A DNA stretch of 13,589 bases from CAISDH01 sp964398805 (lineage in GTDB: Archaea > Micrarchaeota > Micrarchaeia > Micrarchaeales > Micrarchaeaceae), in contig CAYNNI010000064.1 in NCBI GenBank assembly GCA_964398805.1, forward strand, positions 1-13,589. The letters run 5' to 3'. The position numbers and the translations under genes were made by a program. This document shows positions 1 to 6,176 of the stretch, piece by piece. The stretch's first letter is position 1. Every line of letters starts with the position of its first letter. Below the pieces are notes generated by a model. That model saw only the letters and a program-made list of their open reading frames with translations, was not told where the DNA came from and made no database searches.

Positions 1-120
1 GTTCTGCCTCATGAAGCAGAATCCGTGAGAGCCTTCAGGTATTCTACACCGCCTTGCGCAGGCAGTGCACTCCGCCTTGCTTCCCCCTGCCGGCTTCCAT
101 AGCCGCGCCTCCTTTATCAC
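1..120 (-). CDS. amrS: AmmeMemoRadiSam system radical SAM enzyme, N-terminal part
   Basis: Only the first 40 residues lie in the window; the gene runs off the left edge. Seen: from a GTG start (118-120) the protein begins MIKEARLWKP and then shows C-x2-C-x3-C followed by I-P-E-G-S-H-G-F-C and M-R-Q-N. This is the N-terminal signature of the radical SAM member of the AMMECR1/MEMO/radical-SAM trio (C-x-x-C-x3-C-x-I-x-E-G-x-x-G-x-C-x-x-R-x-N, preceded by an M-I-K-E-A-like start). The radical SAM C-x3-C-x2-C motif would lie further left and is not visible. The family resembles pyruvate formate-lyase activating enzymes and is widespread in archaea; its substrate is not settled. It is divergent from prs across 74 bp. 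A TATA-like box 28 bp upstream of the GTG suggests a leaderless transcript. An in-frame stop at 124-126 limits the start to this GTG. Confidence 0.82.
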   Translation of the reverse strand, partial: MIKEARLWKPAGGSKAECTACARRCRIPEGSHGFCFMRQN

Positions 121-140
121 GCTTTAATATGCGTTTTAAG

Positions 141-148
141 ATATTTAT
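141..148 (-). promoter_or_regulatory. TATA box for the amrS-like gene
   Basis: On the minus strand this reads ATAAATAT. Its upstream edge is 28 bp from the GTG start at 120, the spacing expected for an archaeal promoter whose transcript begins at or next to the start codon. No Shine-Dalgarno sequence is seen before the GTG, which agrees with a leaderless message. Confidence 0.5.
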
Positions 149-167
149 CGCTTGTGCGCGATACAGG

Positions 168-173
168 TATAAA
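168..173 (+). promoter_or_regulatory. TATA box for prs
   Basis: TATAAA begins 27 bp before the prs ATG at 195, the usual archaeal TATA-to-start distance, so transcription would begin at or next to the start codon. No ribosome binding site precedes the ATG, which fits a leaderless message. An alternative AT-rich stretch at 123-148 is better placed for the divergent gene. Confidence 0.55.
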
Positions 174-194
174 CTTTGGCTGCGATGCCTTACC

Positions 195-1112
195 ATGCTG
201 TTTGTAGAGGGTCCTGCCGGGGGCGGGATGGCAGAAGCGATTGCATCCAGGCTCAGCACCGGATGTATAAAGTGCAGCAGCAAGGTGTTTCCTGACGGAG
301 AATCCGAGGTCGGTCTCGGCAGCGCAGTAGCCGGCCAGGAAGTAATGATTGTGCAGTCCACATATCCCTTGCAGGACAAGCGGCTCATCGAGCTTTTTCT
401 GCTTGCCGAAGACGCGAAGAGCATGGGCGCGTCAAAGGTCGGCGCCGTCGTGCCTTATCTTGCGTATGCGCGACAGGACAGGCGGTTTGAGGGCAAGGCA
501 AATGCAGTAAGCATAAGCGCGATACTCCAGATGATGAACTGCTCCGGAATAACCACGCTGGTTACCGCGGCCCCTCACAAGAACGCGCCGCTTTCAGCGT
601 TCAAAGGCACCGTCAAGGTCGCCGACGCGATAACCCCGCTGGCCATGTCGCTTCTCAACGATGTCCGCGCTCCTTTTGTCATAGCCCCTGACAAAGGCGC
701 GTCCGGCATATCCGAAACGTTTGCAAGGGTGCTCGGCTGCGACAGCGCCTGCCTTGAAAAGGAGCGCGACGCTCTCACCGGAAAAGTCAGGATTGTGGAC
801 GCGCCGAAACTAGACCTTTCTGGCAGGGACGTGGTTGTAGTGGACGACATGATAAGCACCGGAGGCACGGTAGTCGAGACCGCTAAGCTTGCAAAAGAAA
901 AGGGGGCGAAAAGGGTGATTGCCGCGGCAGTCCATCTGCTCATGGTCGGCGATGCCCACCAGAGGCTCAAGGATGCAGGAGTAAGCGAAATTTACGGCAC
1001 GAACACCATCCAATACAGCAAAGCGCACATTGTTGACATCTCCGAGCAGTTCGCAAGCGCCATCGGAAACATGTCGCGGAACGCCAAGCAGAAGTCCGCA
1101 CCGCACGCGTAG
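195..1112 (+). CDS. prs: ribose-phosphate pyrophosphokinase (PRPP synthase)
   Basis: Makes phosphoribosyl pyrophosphate from ribose 5-phosphate and ATP in the cytoplasm, feeding nucleotide, histidine and tryptophan synthesis. The 305-residue protein is of normal length. Visible motifs are FPDGE at 32-36 with the following acidic ESE, the ATP-site Y-A-R-Q-D-R at 91-96, the H128 flexible-loop region, D-K-G-A at 166-169, and the PRPP-binding loop VVVVDDMISTGGT at 213-225. The reading frame is open back to 54, but the homologous N-terminus M-L-F-V-E-G starts at 195, and a TATA box at 168-173 places the transcript start there, so the upstream 47 codons are left out. The position that is Asp in the D-x-H motif of many PRPP synthases is Ala126 here; the His is kept. 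It stands alone, divergent from the radical SAM gene and 106 bp before gyrB. Confidence 0.95.
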   Translation: MLFVEGPAGGGMAEAIASRLSTGCIKCSSKVFPDGESEVGLGSAVAGQEVMIVQSTYPLQDKRLIELFLLAEDAKSMGASKVGAVVPYLAYARQDRRFEGKANAVSISAILQMMNCSGITTLVTAAPHKNAPLSAFKGTVKVADAITPLAMSLLNDVRAPFVIAPDKGASGISETFARVLGCDSACLEKERDALTGKVRIVDAPKLDLSGRDVVVVDDMISTGGTVVETAKLAKEKGAKRVIAAAVHLLMVGDAHQRLKDAGVSEIYGTNTIQYSKAHIVDISEQFASAIGNMSRNAKQKSAPHA

Positions 1113-1218
1113 GATCTGGCGCCATTTTGCGGAATTGTCGTCAGTAATTCCATTGCCATAGAAAGGGTTTTAAAGCTCAAAAACCAACCATAATCAGGCG
1201 ATTCCGGGCGCTGATTTT
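1113..1218 (+). promoter_or_regulatory. prs-gyrB spacer with probable gyrB promoter
   Basis: No gene is seen in this 106-bp gap. A TATA-like stretch, TTTTAAAG at 1167-1174, lies about 45-52 bp before the gyrB ATG; an archaeal promoter there would start transcription near 1195 and leave a leader of about 24 nt. No convincing ribosome binding site precedes the ATG. GGAATT at 1131-1136 and AATTCC at 1146-1151 can pair, but the stem is short and no T-run follows, so I do not call it a terminator. Confidence 0.4.
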
Positions 1219-3135
1219 ATGGGTGTAGAAGAGTATACCGCAAAGGACGTTATGGTTCTTTCCGGCCCGCAGGGAATACGCAAAAGGCCGGCAATGTACA
1301 TCGGCTCCACAGGCAGCAGGGGCTTTCTGCGCCTGCTATATGAGGTCCTGGACAACGCTGTTGACGAAGCGCTCGCGGGCTACGCAAAAAACATCAAGAT
1401 AATTCTCGCAAAGGAGGACGACATCGACAGCGCGGAGGTTAGCGACGATGGCAGAGGCATACCCATCGACGTAATGCCCAAGGAGGGCAAGCCTGCGCTC
1501 GAGGTGATAATGACCAACATACATGCCGGCGCCAAATTTGACAATAAGACATACAAGGTCGCAGGAGGCCTTCACGGAGTGGGTCTTACGGTCGTGAATT
1601 CCCTTTCGTCGCGCACCGAGGTCTCAATAAAGAGGAACGGTAATGTCTACAGGGAGGTATTTAGCAGGGGCGCCCCCATTTCTGTACTGGAGATCATCGG
1701 CAGCTGCCCTCCCCAAGAGAGCGGAACCACGATAAAGTTCACCCCGGATGCGGAGATATTCTCTACAAAAAGCTTCGAATCGCTGGAACTAAACGAGCGG
1801 CTGAGAGAGCTTTCATTCCTAAACCCAGGCCTTTCCATATCTCTCACTGACAGACGTGAGCCTGGAAACGAGAGGCAGGTCACTTTCCTCTCAAAGCGCG
1901 GAATATCCGAGTTCGTAGACGTGCTCAGGGACGCCAAGGAGCCGATTACCCGGCAGATATCCATAATCAAGGATGTGGACTCGATGAAGATAGATCTAGT
2001 GGTGCAGTACGTCAACGATTACAGCGAGAAGCTCCTCTCATTCGTAAACAGGATAAAGACCTCGGAGGGCGGAACCCACGTCGTGGGCTTCCACACTGCG
2101 CTTACGCGCGCCATATCCAACTACCTGCAAAAGTCGAAGAAGCAGGGCAAGAACGTTCCCGAAATAGAGGGCGATGATACGCACGAGGGCCTTGTGGCCG
2201 TGCTGTCCGTGCTCATGCAGAATCCGGAGTTCGAAGGGCAGACAAAGGAGAAGCTGGGCAACGTTTCGGTGAAGAATACCGTCGACAGTTTAGTCTACTC
2301 GGCGCTTTCGACCTATCTGGAGGAGAATCCCGCCGACGCGATGGGGATAATCAGGAAGGTAACCGCATCGGCAGAAGCGAGGGAATCAGCCAGGAGGGCG
2401 CGCGATCTTGCAAGAAAGAGGAGCGCCTTCGAGGGCGCGCTGCTCCCCGGCAAACTCTCGGACTGCACCGAGTCTGATCCGGAAAAGACGGAAATCTTCA
2501 TAGTGGAGGGCGAGAGCGCCGCGGGCTCCAGCAAGCAGGGCAGAGACCGCCACTACCAGGCCATACTTCCTCTCCGCGGAAAGATACTCAACGTTGAGAA
2601 GGCGAGCGACGAAAAGATATTCAACAACGCGGAGCTGCACACGATGGTGACTGCTTTCGGCACCGGGATAAAGGAGTCTTTCAACCCAGACAGCATAAGG
2701 TACAAGAAGATAATACTGCTTACCGATGCCGACGTGGATGGGAGCCATATCAGGACCCTCCTGCTTACTTTCTTCTACCGCTACATGCGCACCCTCATAG
2801 AGCGCGGCAACGTTTACATAGCGCAGCCCCCGCTTTACAGGATTTCAAAAGGAAAAGAACAGAAGTACCTCTATTCCGACGGAGATCTGAAGACCGCGCT
2901 AAAGGAATACGATGGCAACGCGGCGGTGCAGCGCTACAAGGGCCTTGGCGAGATGGATCCCGAGCAGCTCTGGGAGACCACGATGAACCCCACCAACAGG
3001 ATACTCAAGAAAGTCTCGATTAAGGATGTCCAGCTTGCGGATGCGCTGTTCACGACCCTGATGGGCATAGACGTGGAGCAGAGAAGGCACTTCCTCGAGG
3101 AGCACTCCAGCGAGGTATCGTTCCTTGACATATAG
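1219..3135 (+). CDS. gyrB: DNA gyrase subunit B
   Basis: ATPase subunit of gyrase, which with GyrA introduces negative supercoils. The 638-residue protein has the usual length of the short bacterial-type GyrB. Domains in order: GHKL ATPase (about 1-220) with catalytic E42 in E-V-L-D-N, D-D-G-R-G-I-P at 76-82 and the G-G-L-H-G-V-G lid at 116-122; transducer domain with Q-T-K-E-K-L at 341-346, whose lysine contacts the ATP phosphates; TOPRIM domain from about 424 with E430 in E-G-E-S-A-A-G-S and D-A-D-V-D-G at 503-508; and the C-terminal Y-K-G-L-G-E-M-D at 573-580 followed by the W-E-T-T-M-N-P core. The TOPRIM motif differs from the common E-G-D-S-A-G-G-S at two positions. Its stop codon overlaps the gyrA start by one base, which suggests coupled translation and equal subunit supply. 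Archaeal gyrases are generally held to derive from bacteria. Confidence 0.97.
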   Translation: MGVEEYTAKDVMVLSGPQGIRKRPAMYIGSTGSRGFLRLLYEVLDNAVDEALAGYAKNIKIILAKEDDIDSAEVSDDGRGIPIDVMPKEGKPALEVIMTNIHAGAKFDNKTYKVAGGLHGVGLTVVNSLSSRTEVSIKRNGNVYREVFSRGAPISVLEIIGSCPPQESGTTIKFTPDAEIFSTKSFESLELNERLRELSFLNPGLSISLTDRREPGNERQVTFLSKRGISEFVDVLRDAKEPITRQISIIKDVDSMKIDLVVQYVNDYSEKLLSFVNRIKTSEGGTHVVGFHTALTRAISNYLQKSKKQGKNVPEIEGDDTHEGLVAVLSVLMQNPEFEGQTKEKLGNVSVKNTVDSLVYSALSTYLEENPADAMGIIRKVTASAEARESARRARDLARKRSAFEGALLPGKLSDCTESDPEKTEIFIVEGESAAGSSKQGRDRHYQAILPLRGKILNVEKASDEKIFNNAELHTMVTAFGTGIKESFNPDSIRYKKIILLTDADVDGSHIRTLLLTFFYRYMRTLIERGNVYIAQPPLYRISKGKEQKYLYSDGDLKTALKEYDGNAAVQRYKGLGEMDPEQLWETTMNPTNRILKKVSIKDVQLADALFTTLMGIDVEQRRHFLEEHSSEVSFLDI

Positions 3136-5573
3136 TGTTTGAAATGGCAGGAGTTATCGATGCACCGATAGAGCAGGAGATGCAGTCCAGCTACCTGGAC
3201 TACGCGATGAGCGTGATAATAGGCAGGGCGCTGCCCGAGGTCAGGGATGGGCTCAAGCCCGCGCAGCGCCGAATACTCTACGCGATGTACAAGCTCAACA
3301 ACGTGCACAACCAGCCCACGAAGAAGAGCGCAAGGATAGTCGGCGAGTGTATAGGAAAATACCATCCGCACGGCGATGTCGCGGTGTACGAGACGCTCGT
3401 GAGGATGGCTCAGGACTTTAGCATGAACCACATGCTTGTGGAAGGCCAAGGCAACATGGGCTCCATCGACGGGGATCCTCCAGCGGCGATGAGATATACT
3501 GAGGTGCGCTTGTCCACTGTGGCCGAGGAGATGCTTGCGGACCTCGAAAAGAAGACCGTGCCGTTCGTTCCGAACTTCGACAACACAGAAGAGGAGCCCG
3601 TAACCCTGCCCACAAAAATTCCAAACCTTCTACTCAACGGCGCGTCCGGAATAGCAGTTGGCGTGGCGACGAACATGATGCCGCACAATCTGGGCGAGCT
3701 GTGCGATGCCGTGACCGCTTACGCGGACAACTCAGAGATAACCTCAGAAGAGCTGCTTAACCACCTGAAGGCCCCAGACTTCCCAACCGGCGGTACGGTC
3801 TTCAGCGATACCCAGCTTACCGAATCGTACCTGACAGGGAGAGGCACAGTTACAATCAGGGGAACTACAACGATAGAGGAAAAGAACGGAAGGCAATCGA
3901 TAATTATAACAGAAATCCCGTACACAGTCAACAAGGCCCTTCTAGTCGAAGGCATAGCTCATCTCGTTGCAGACAAAAGGCTTGCGGGCATATCTGACCT
4001 TCGCGACGAGAGCGGAAAGGAGGGCATACGCATAGTGATAGACCTCAAGCAGGGAACAATTGCAGACCACGTGCTCAATTTCCTGCACGCCCACAGCCAG
4101 CTTCAGATATCGCTGCCTGTGATGAACATCGCGATACTCGACAACAGCCTAGTGACGCTCAATCTCAAGCATTACATCAAGACCTTTGTCTCCTACCGTC
4201 TGGAGGTCATAAGGAACAGGAGCAACTACGAGCTTGGCATAGCCCAGGAGAAGCGCCACATCCTCAAAGGGCTTCTCATAGCGCTTGGCGACATAGACAA
4301 CGTAATAGGCGCGATAAGGAAAAGCAAAAGCTCAAAGGAGGCCCAAGCCACGCTCACGGAGCGCTACCGGATCAGCGAAAAGCAGGCAAACGCAATCCTC
4401 GAGATGAAGCTCAGCAGGCTCACGAGCATGGAGGTGGAGGCGCTGGACCGCGACAAAGAGAGCCTAACAAAGGAGATCGAGCGCCTCCAGAAGATCCTTT
4501 CGGACGAACGCAACATGCTACAGATCGTGAAGGAGGAAACTGCAGAGATCAAGCGCAAGTACGGGCGCGAGAGGCGCACTAGGATAGAGTACAACGCCAC
4601 TGTGCAGGAGTTCGAGAGGGAGGACCTCATAACTGACGAGGAGACAACCGTGATACTCACAAAGAACAACTACATAAAGAGGCTTCCGCCAAGCGCGTCC
4701 AAGGCTCAGGGGCGCGGCGGCAGGGGCGTGATAGCGATAGAGCTCAAGGAGGGCGATTTCGTCGCTTCCGTTGTCCCGTGCATGCTGAAGGACTACCTTT
4801 TCTTGGTTTCAAACAAGGGCAGGGCTTACTGGCTCAAGGCCTATATGGTGCCCCAAGAGAGCAGGTACGGCATGGGCAAGGCGATAGTAAACCTTGTGAA
4901 AGTCTCCGAGGGCGAGCGCATACACAGCGTGATAAACACCAAGTCCTTTACCGGGAAGTACCTTACCTTCATAACCGCAAAAGGCAGGATAAAGAGGGCG
5001 TCTGCGGAGCGCTTCTCCAGACCAAGGGCAAGCGGCGTAATCGCGATGCCCCTGCTTTCAGGAGATGAGCTTGCGGACACATGTCTTTCATCAGGAAATG
5101 ACGAGCTATTCATAGCCACGCGCAAAGGAAAAGCGCTGCGCTTCAAGGAGGCCGACGCTCGGCCGATGGGCCGCATAGCGCATGGAGTGCGGGGCATACG
5201 GCTTGCGGCAGGCGACGCCGTAGTGAACATAATGGCTGTGCATCCGAACGACCTCGTAGCCTCTGTCACCGAGCTCGGCTTCGGCAAGGTCACAGAGATC
5301 GACGCGTACAGGCTACAGCGGCGCGGCGGAAAAGGCGTCATAAACATGCACTTGAAGGAGAAGACAGGTGGCGTAATCAAAGCCCTCCGCGTATCCGTGG
5401 AGGACAACGTGCTCCTGGTGAGCTCGGGCGGTCTTTCCATACAGTTCAACGTCGCAAGCATAAGGAAGACCGGAAGGAGCGCCAGCGGAGTGCGTCTCAT
5501 GCGCCTAGAGCGCGGGTCTAGGGTTGTAGACGCGCAGGCAATACCCCAATACAAGGCCGTTACCCAAAATTAA
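3135..5573 (+). CDS. gyrA: DNA gyrase subunit A
   Basis: DNA-cleaving and wrapping subunit of gyrase. The 812-residue protein has the normal length. The N-terminal core begins S-S-Y-L-D-Y-A-M-S-V-I-I-G-R and carries the winged-helix region G-K-Y-H-P-H-G-D at 74-81 and the catalytic R120-Y121, which attacks DNA. A charged coiled-coil arm lies near residues 430-480. The C-terminal beta-pinwheel contains the consensus GyrA box Q-R-R-G-G-K-G at 728-734 (bases 5316-5336), which separates true gyrase from topoisomerase IV ParC. The GTG at 3135 overlaps the gyrB TAG by one base and is taken as start; the ATG at 3144 is an alternative that removes three residues. Position 82, Ser83 in E. coli, is Val, and position 86, Asp87 in E. 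coli, is Glu. The gene ends in TAA, followed by a T-rich stretch. Confidence 0.97.
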   Translation: MFEMAGVIDAPIEQEMQSSYLDYAMSVIIGRALPEVRDGLKPAQRRILYAMYKLNNVHNQPTKKSARIVGECIGKYHPHGDVAVYETLVRMAQDFSMNHMLVEGQGNMGSIDGDPPAAMRYTEVRLSTVAEEMLADLEKKTVPFVPNFDNTEEEPVTLPTKIPNLLLNGASGIAVGVATNMMPHNLGELCDAVTAYADNSEITSEELLNHLKAPDFPTGGTVFSDTQLTESYLTGRGTVTIRGTTTIEEKNGRQSIIITEIPYTVNKALLVEGIAHLVADKRLAGISDLRDESGKEGIRIVIDLKQGTIADHVLNFLHAHSQLQISLPVMNIAILDNSLVTLNLKHYIKTFVSYRLEVIRNRSNYELGIAQEKRHILKGLLIALGDIDNVIGAIRKSKSSKEAQATLTERYRISEKQANAILEMKLSRLTSMEVEALDRDKESLTKEIERLQKILSDERNMLQIVKEETAEIKRKYGRERRTRIEYNATVQEFEREDLITDEETTVILTKNNYIKRLPPSASKAQGRGGRGVIAIELKEGDFVASVVPCMLKDYLFLVSNKGRAYWLKAYMVPQESRYGMGKAIVNLVKVSEGERIHSVINTKSFTGKYLTFITAKGRIKRASAERFSRPRASGVIAMPLLSGDELADTCLSSGNDELFIATRKGKALRFKEADARPMGRIAHGVRGIRLAAGDAVVNIMAVHPNDLVASVTELGFGKVTEIDAYRLQRRGGKGVINMHLKEKTGGVIKALRVSVEDNVLLVSSGGLSIQFNVASIRKTGRSASGVRLMRLERGSRVVDAQAIPQYKAVTQN

Positions 5574-5589
5574 AGGAAATAAGGCAAAG

Positions 5590-5599
5590 TTCTTTTAGT
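5590..5599 (+). terminator. possible T-rich terminator after gyrA
   Basis: GTTCTTTTAG lies 17-26 bp after the gyrA stop codon. Archaeal RNA polymerase can terminate at short U-rich runs without a hairpin, so this may end the gyrBA transcript, but the run is only four T's and read-through into the downstream methyltransferase gene is possible. Confidence 0.25.
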
Positions 5600-5636
5600 C
5601 TAACAAGAGAGGTACAGAGGCAGATGGGATGGGCCC

Positions 5637-5641
5637 AGGTG
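5637..5641 (+). promoter_or_regulatory. ribosome binding site deciding the aTrm56 start
   Basis: AGGTG matches the archaeal anti-Shine-Dalgarno sequence and resembles the AGGTG before nuoA and the AGGTGG before nuoC in this window. In the methyltransferase frame the next codons are TGG, ACT, GAT, TCT and ATA, and ATA at 5652 is 10 nt downstream. No ATG, GTG or TTG is in reach, so this site is the main evidence for an unusual start. Confidence 0.4.
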
Positions 5642-5651
5642 GACTGATTCT

Positions 5652-6176
5652 ATAATAAGAGTCCTAGCCATAGGCAATGCGTCTTACGAAGGCAAGGTCG
5701 AGCTGTGCCTGACGGCCCGCGCTTTTGGCGCTGCGGGGATAGTCTTCACATGCAGGAAGGACCCCAGACTGGAACGGCGCGTACGGCAGATAAGCAGCAA
5801 ATGGGGAGGGAACTTCAAGGTGGCTTTCCAGAGCGACTACAAGAAAGTGCTCGATTCCGCGAGCAACTACAAGAAGGTGTACCTTACAAGGTACGGCACA
5901 CCGCTGCAGGGCGTCCTTTACTCGATGAGAACGTATCGCAACCTCTTCCTGATTGTTACAGAGCAGGAGGCCTTCAAGACGATGTTCTCGTACGCAGATT
6001 TCGGAGTCAGCATAACCGATCAGCCGCACAGCAGCTCGGCCGCAGTGGCGATCTTCCTCCACGAGTTCTACAGCGGGAGGGAGCTCGCAATGCACTTCGA
6101 AAACGCCCGCTACAAAATAGTGCCTTCAAGCCGTGGCATACATGTCGAAAAGAGCGTCCAGAAGCCCACTGCGTAA
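5652..6176 (+). CDS. trm56: divergent tRNA (cytidine(56)-2'-O)-methyltransferase (aTrm56-like SPOUT protein)
   Basis: aTrm56 adds a 2'-O-methyl group to C56 in the T-loop of archaeal tRNAs, using S-adenosylmethionine and a knotted SPOUT fold. Seen: the reading frame starting I-R-V-L-A-I-G-N, then L-T-A-R-A-F-G-A at 20-27, D-Q-P-H-S-S-S-A-A-V-A-I-F-L at 123-136 and K-I-V-P-S-S-R-G at 155-162, in family order; 174 residues is about the family length. The frame is open from 5604 but contains no ATG, GTG or TTG before GTG 5820, and starting at 5820 would lose the first 56 homologous residues. ATA at 5652 gives the expected N-terminus and has AGGTG 10 nt upstream. Two family signatures are eroded: the G-H-R-x2-R-D-x-R stretch is replaced by G-N-A-S-Y-E-G-K, and the G-A-E-K-V-P stretch by T-E-Q-E-A-F. 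The stop codon directly touches that of the convergent helicase gene. Confidence 0.75.
   Translation: MIRVLAIGNASYEGKVELCLTARAFGAAGIVFTCRKDPRLERRVRQISSKWGGNFKVAFQSDYKKVLDSASNYKKVYLTRYGTPLQGVLYSMRTYRNLFLIVTEQEAFKTMFSYADFGVSITDQPHSSSAAVAIFLHEFYSGRELAMHFENARYKIVPSSRGIHVEKSVQKPTA

Noticed and set aside
54..194. N-terminal extension of PRPP synthase by 47 codons
   Set aside because: The extension has no homology, covers both promoters and the divergent gene's start, and the family N-terminus begins at 195.
44..424. Minus-strand reading frame of 126 codons, including an ATG at 101-103 preceded by AGGAGG
   Set aside because: It lies antisense to prs and has no recognisable protein. The AGGAGG is within codons of the radical SAM gene in another frame, and that frame shows a clear family motif.
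1131..1151. Inverted repeat GGAATT-9 nt-AATTCC between prs and gyrB
   Set aside because: The 6-bp stem is within chance expectation and no T-run follows, so a terminator or operator cannot be supported.
4841..5554. Long minus-strand reading frame of 237 codons opposite gyrA
   Set aside because: It is a shadow of the GC-rich gyrA codons with no recognisable domain, while gyrA is intact there.
3135..5573. ParC/topoisomerase IV instead of GyrA
   Set aside because: The exact GyrA box Q-R-R-G-G-K-G and the full pinwheel domain support gyrase.
5624..5647. Seven-codon mini-ORF starting at ATG 5624 upstream of the methyltransferase gene
   Set aside because: It is in another frame and too short to judge. 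No ribosome binding site is seen, and it may be chance.
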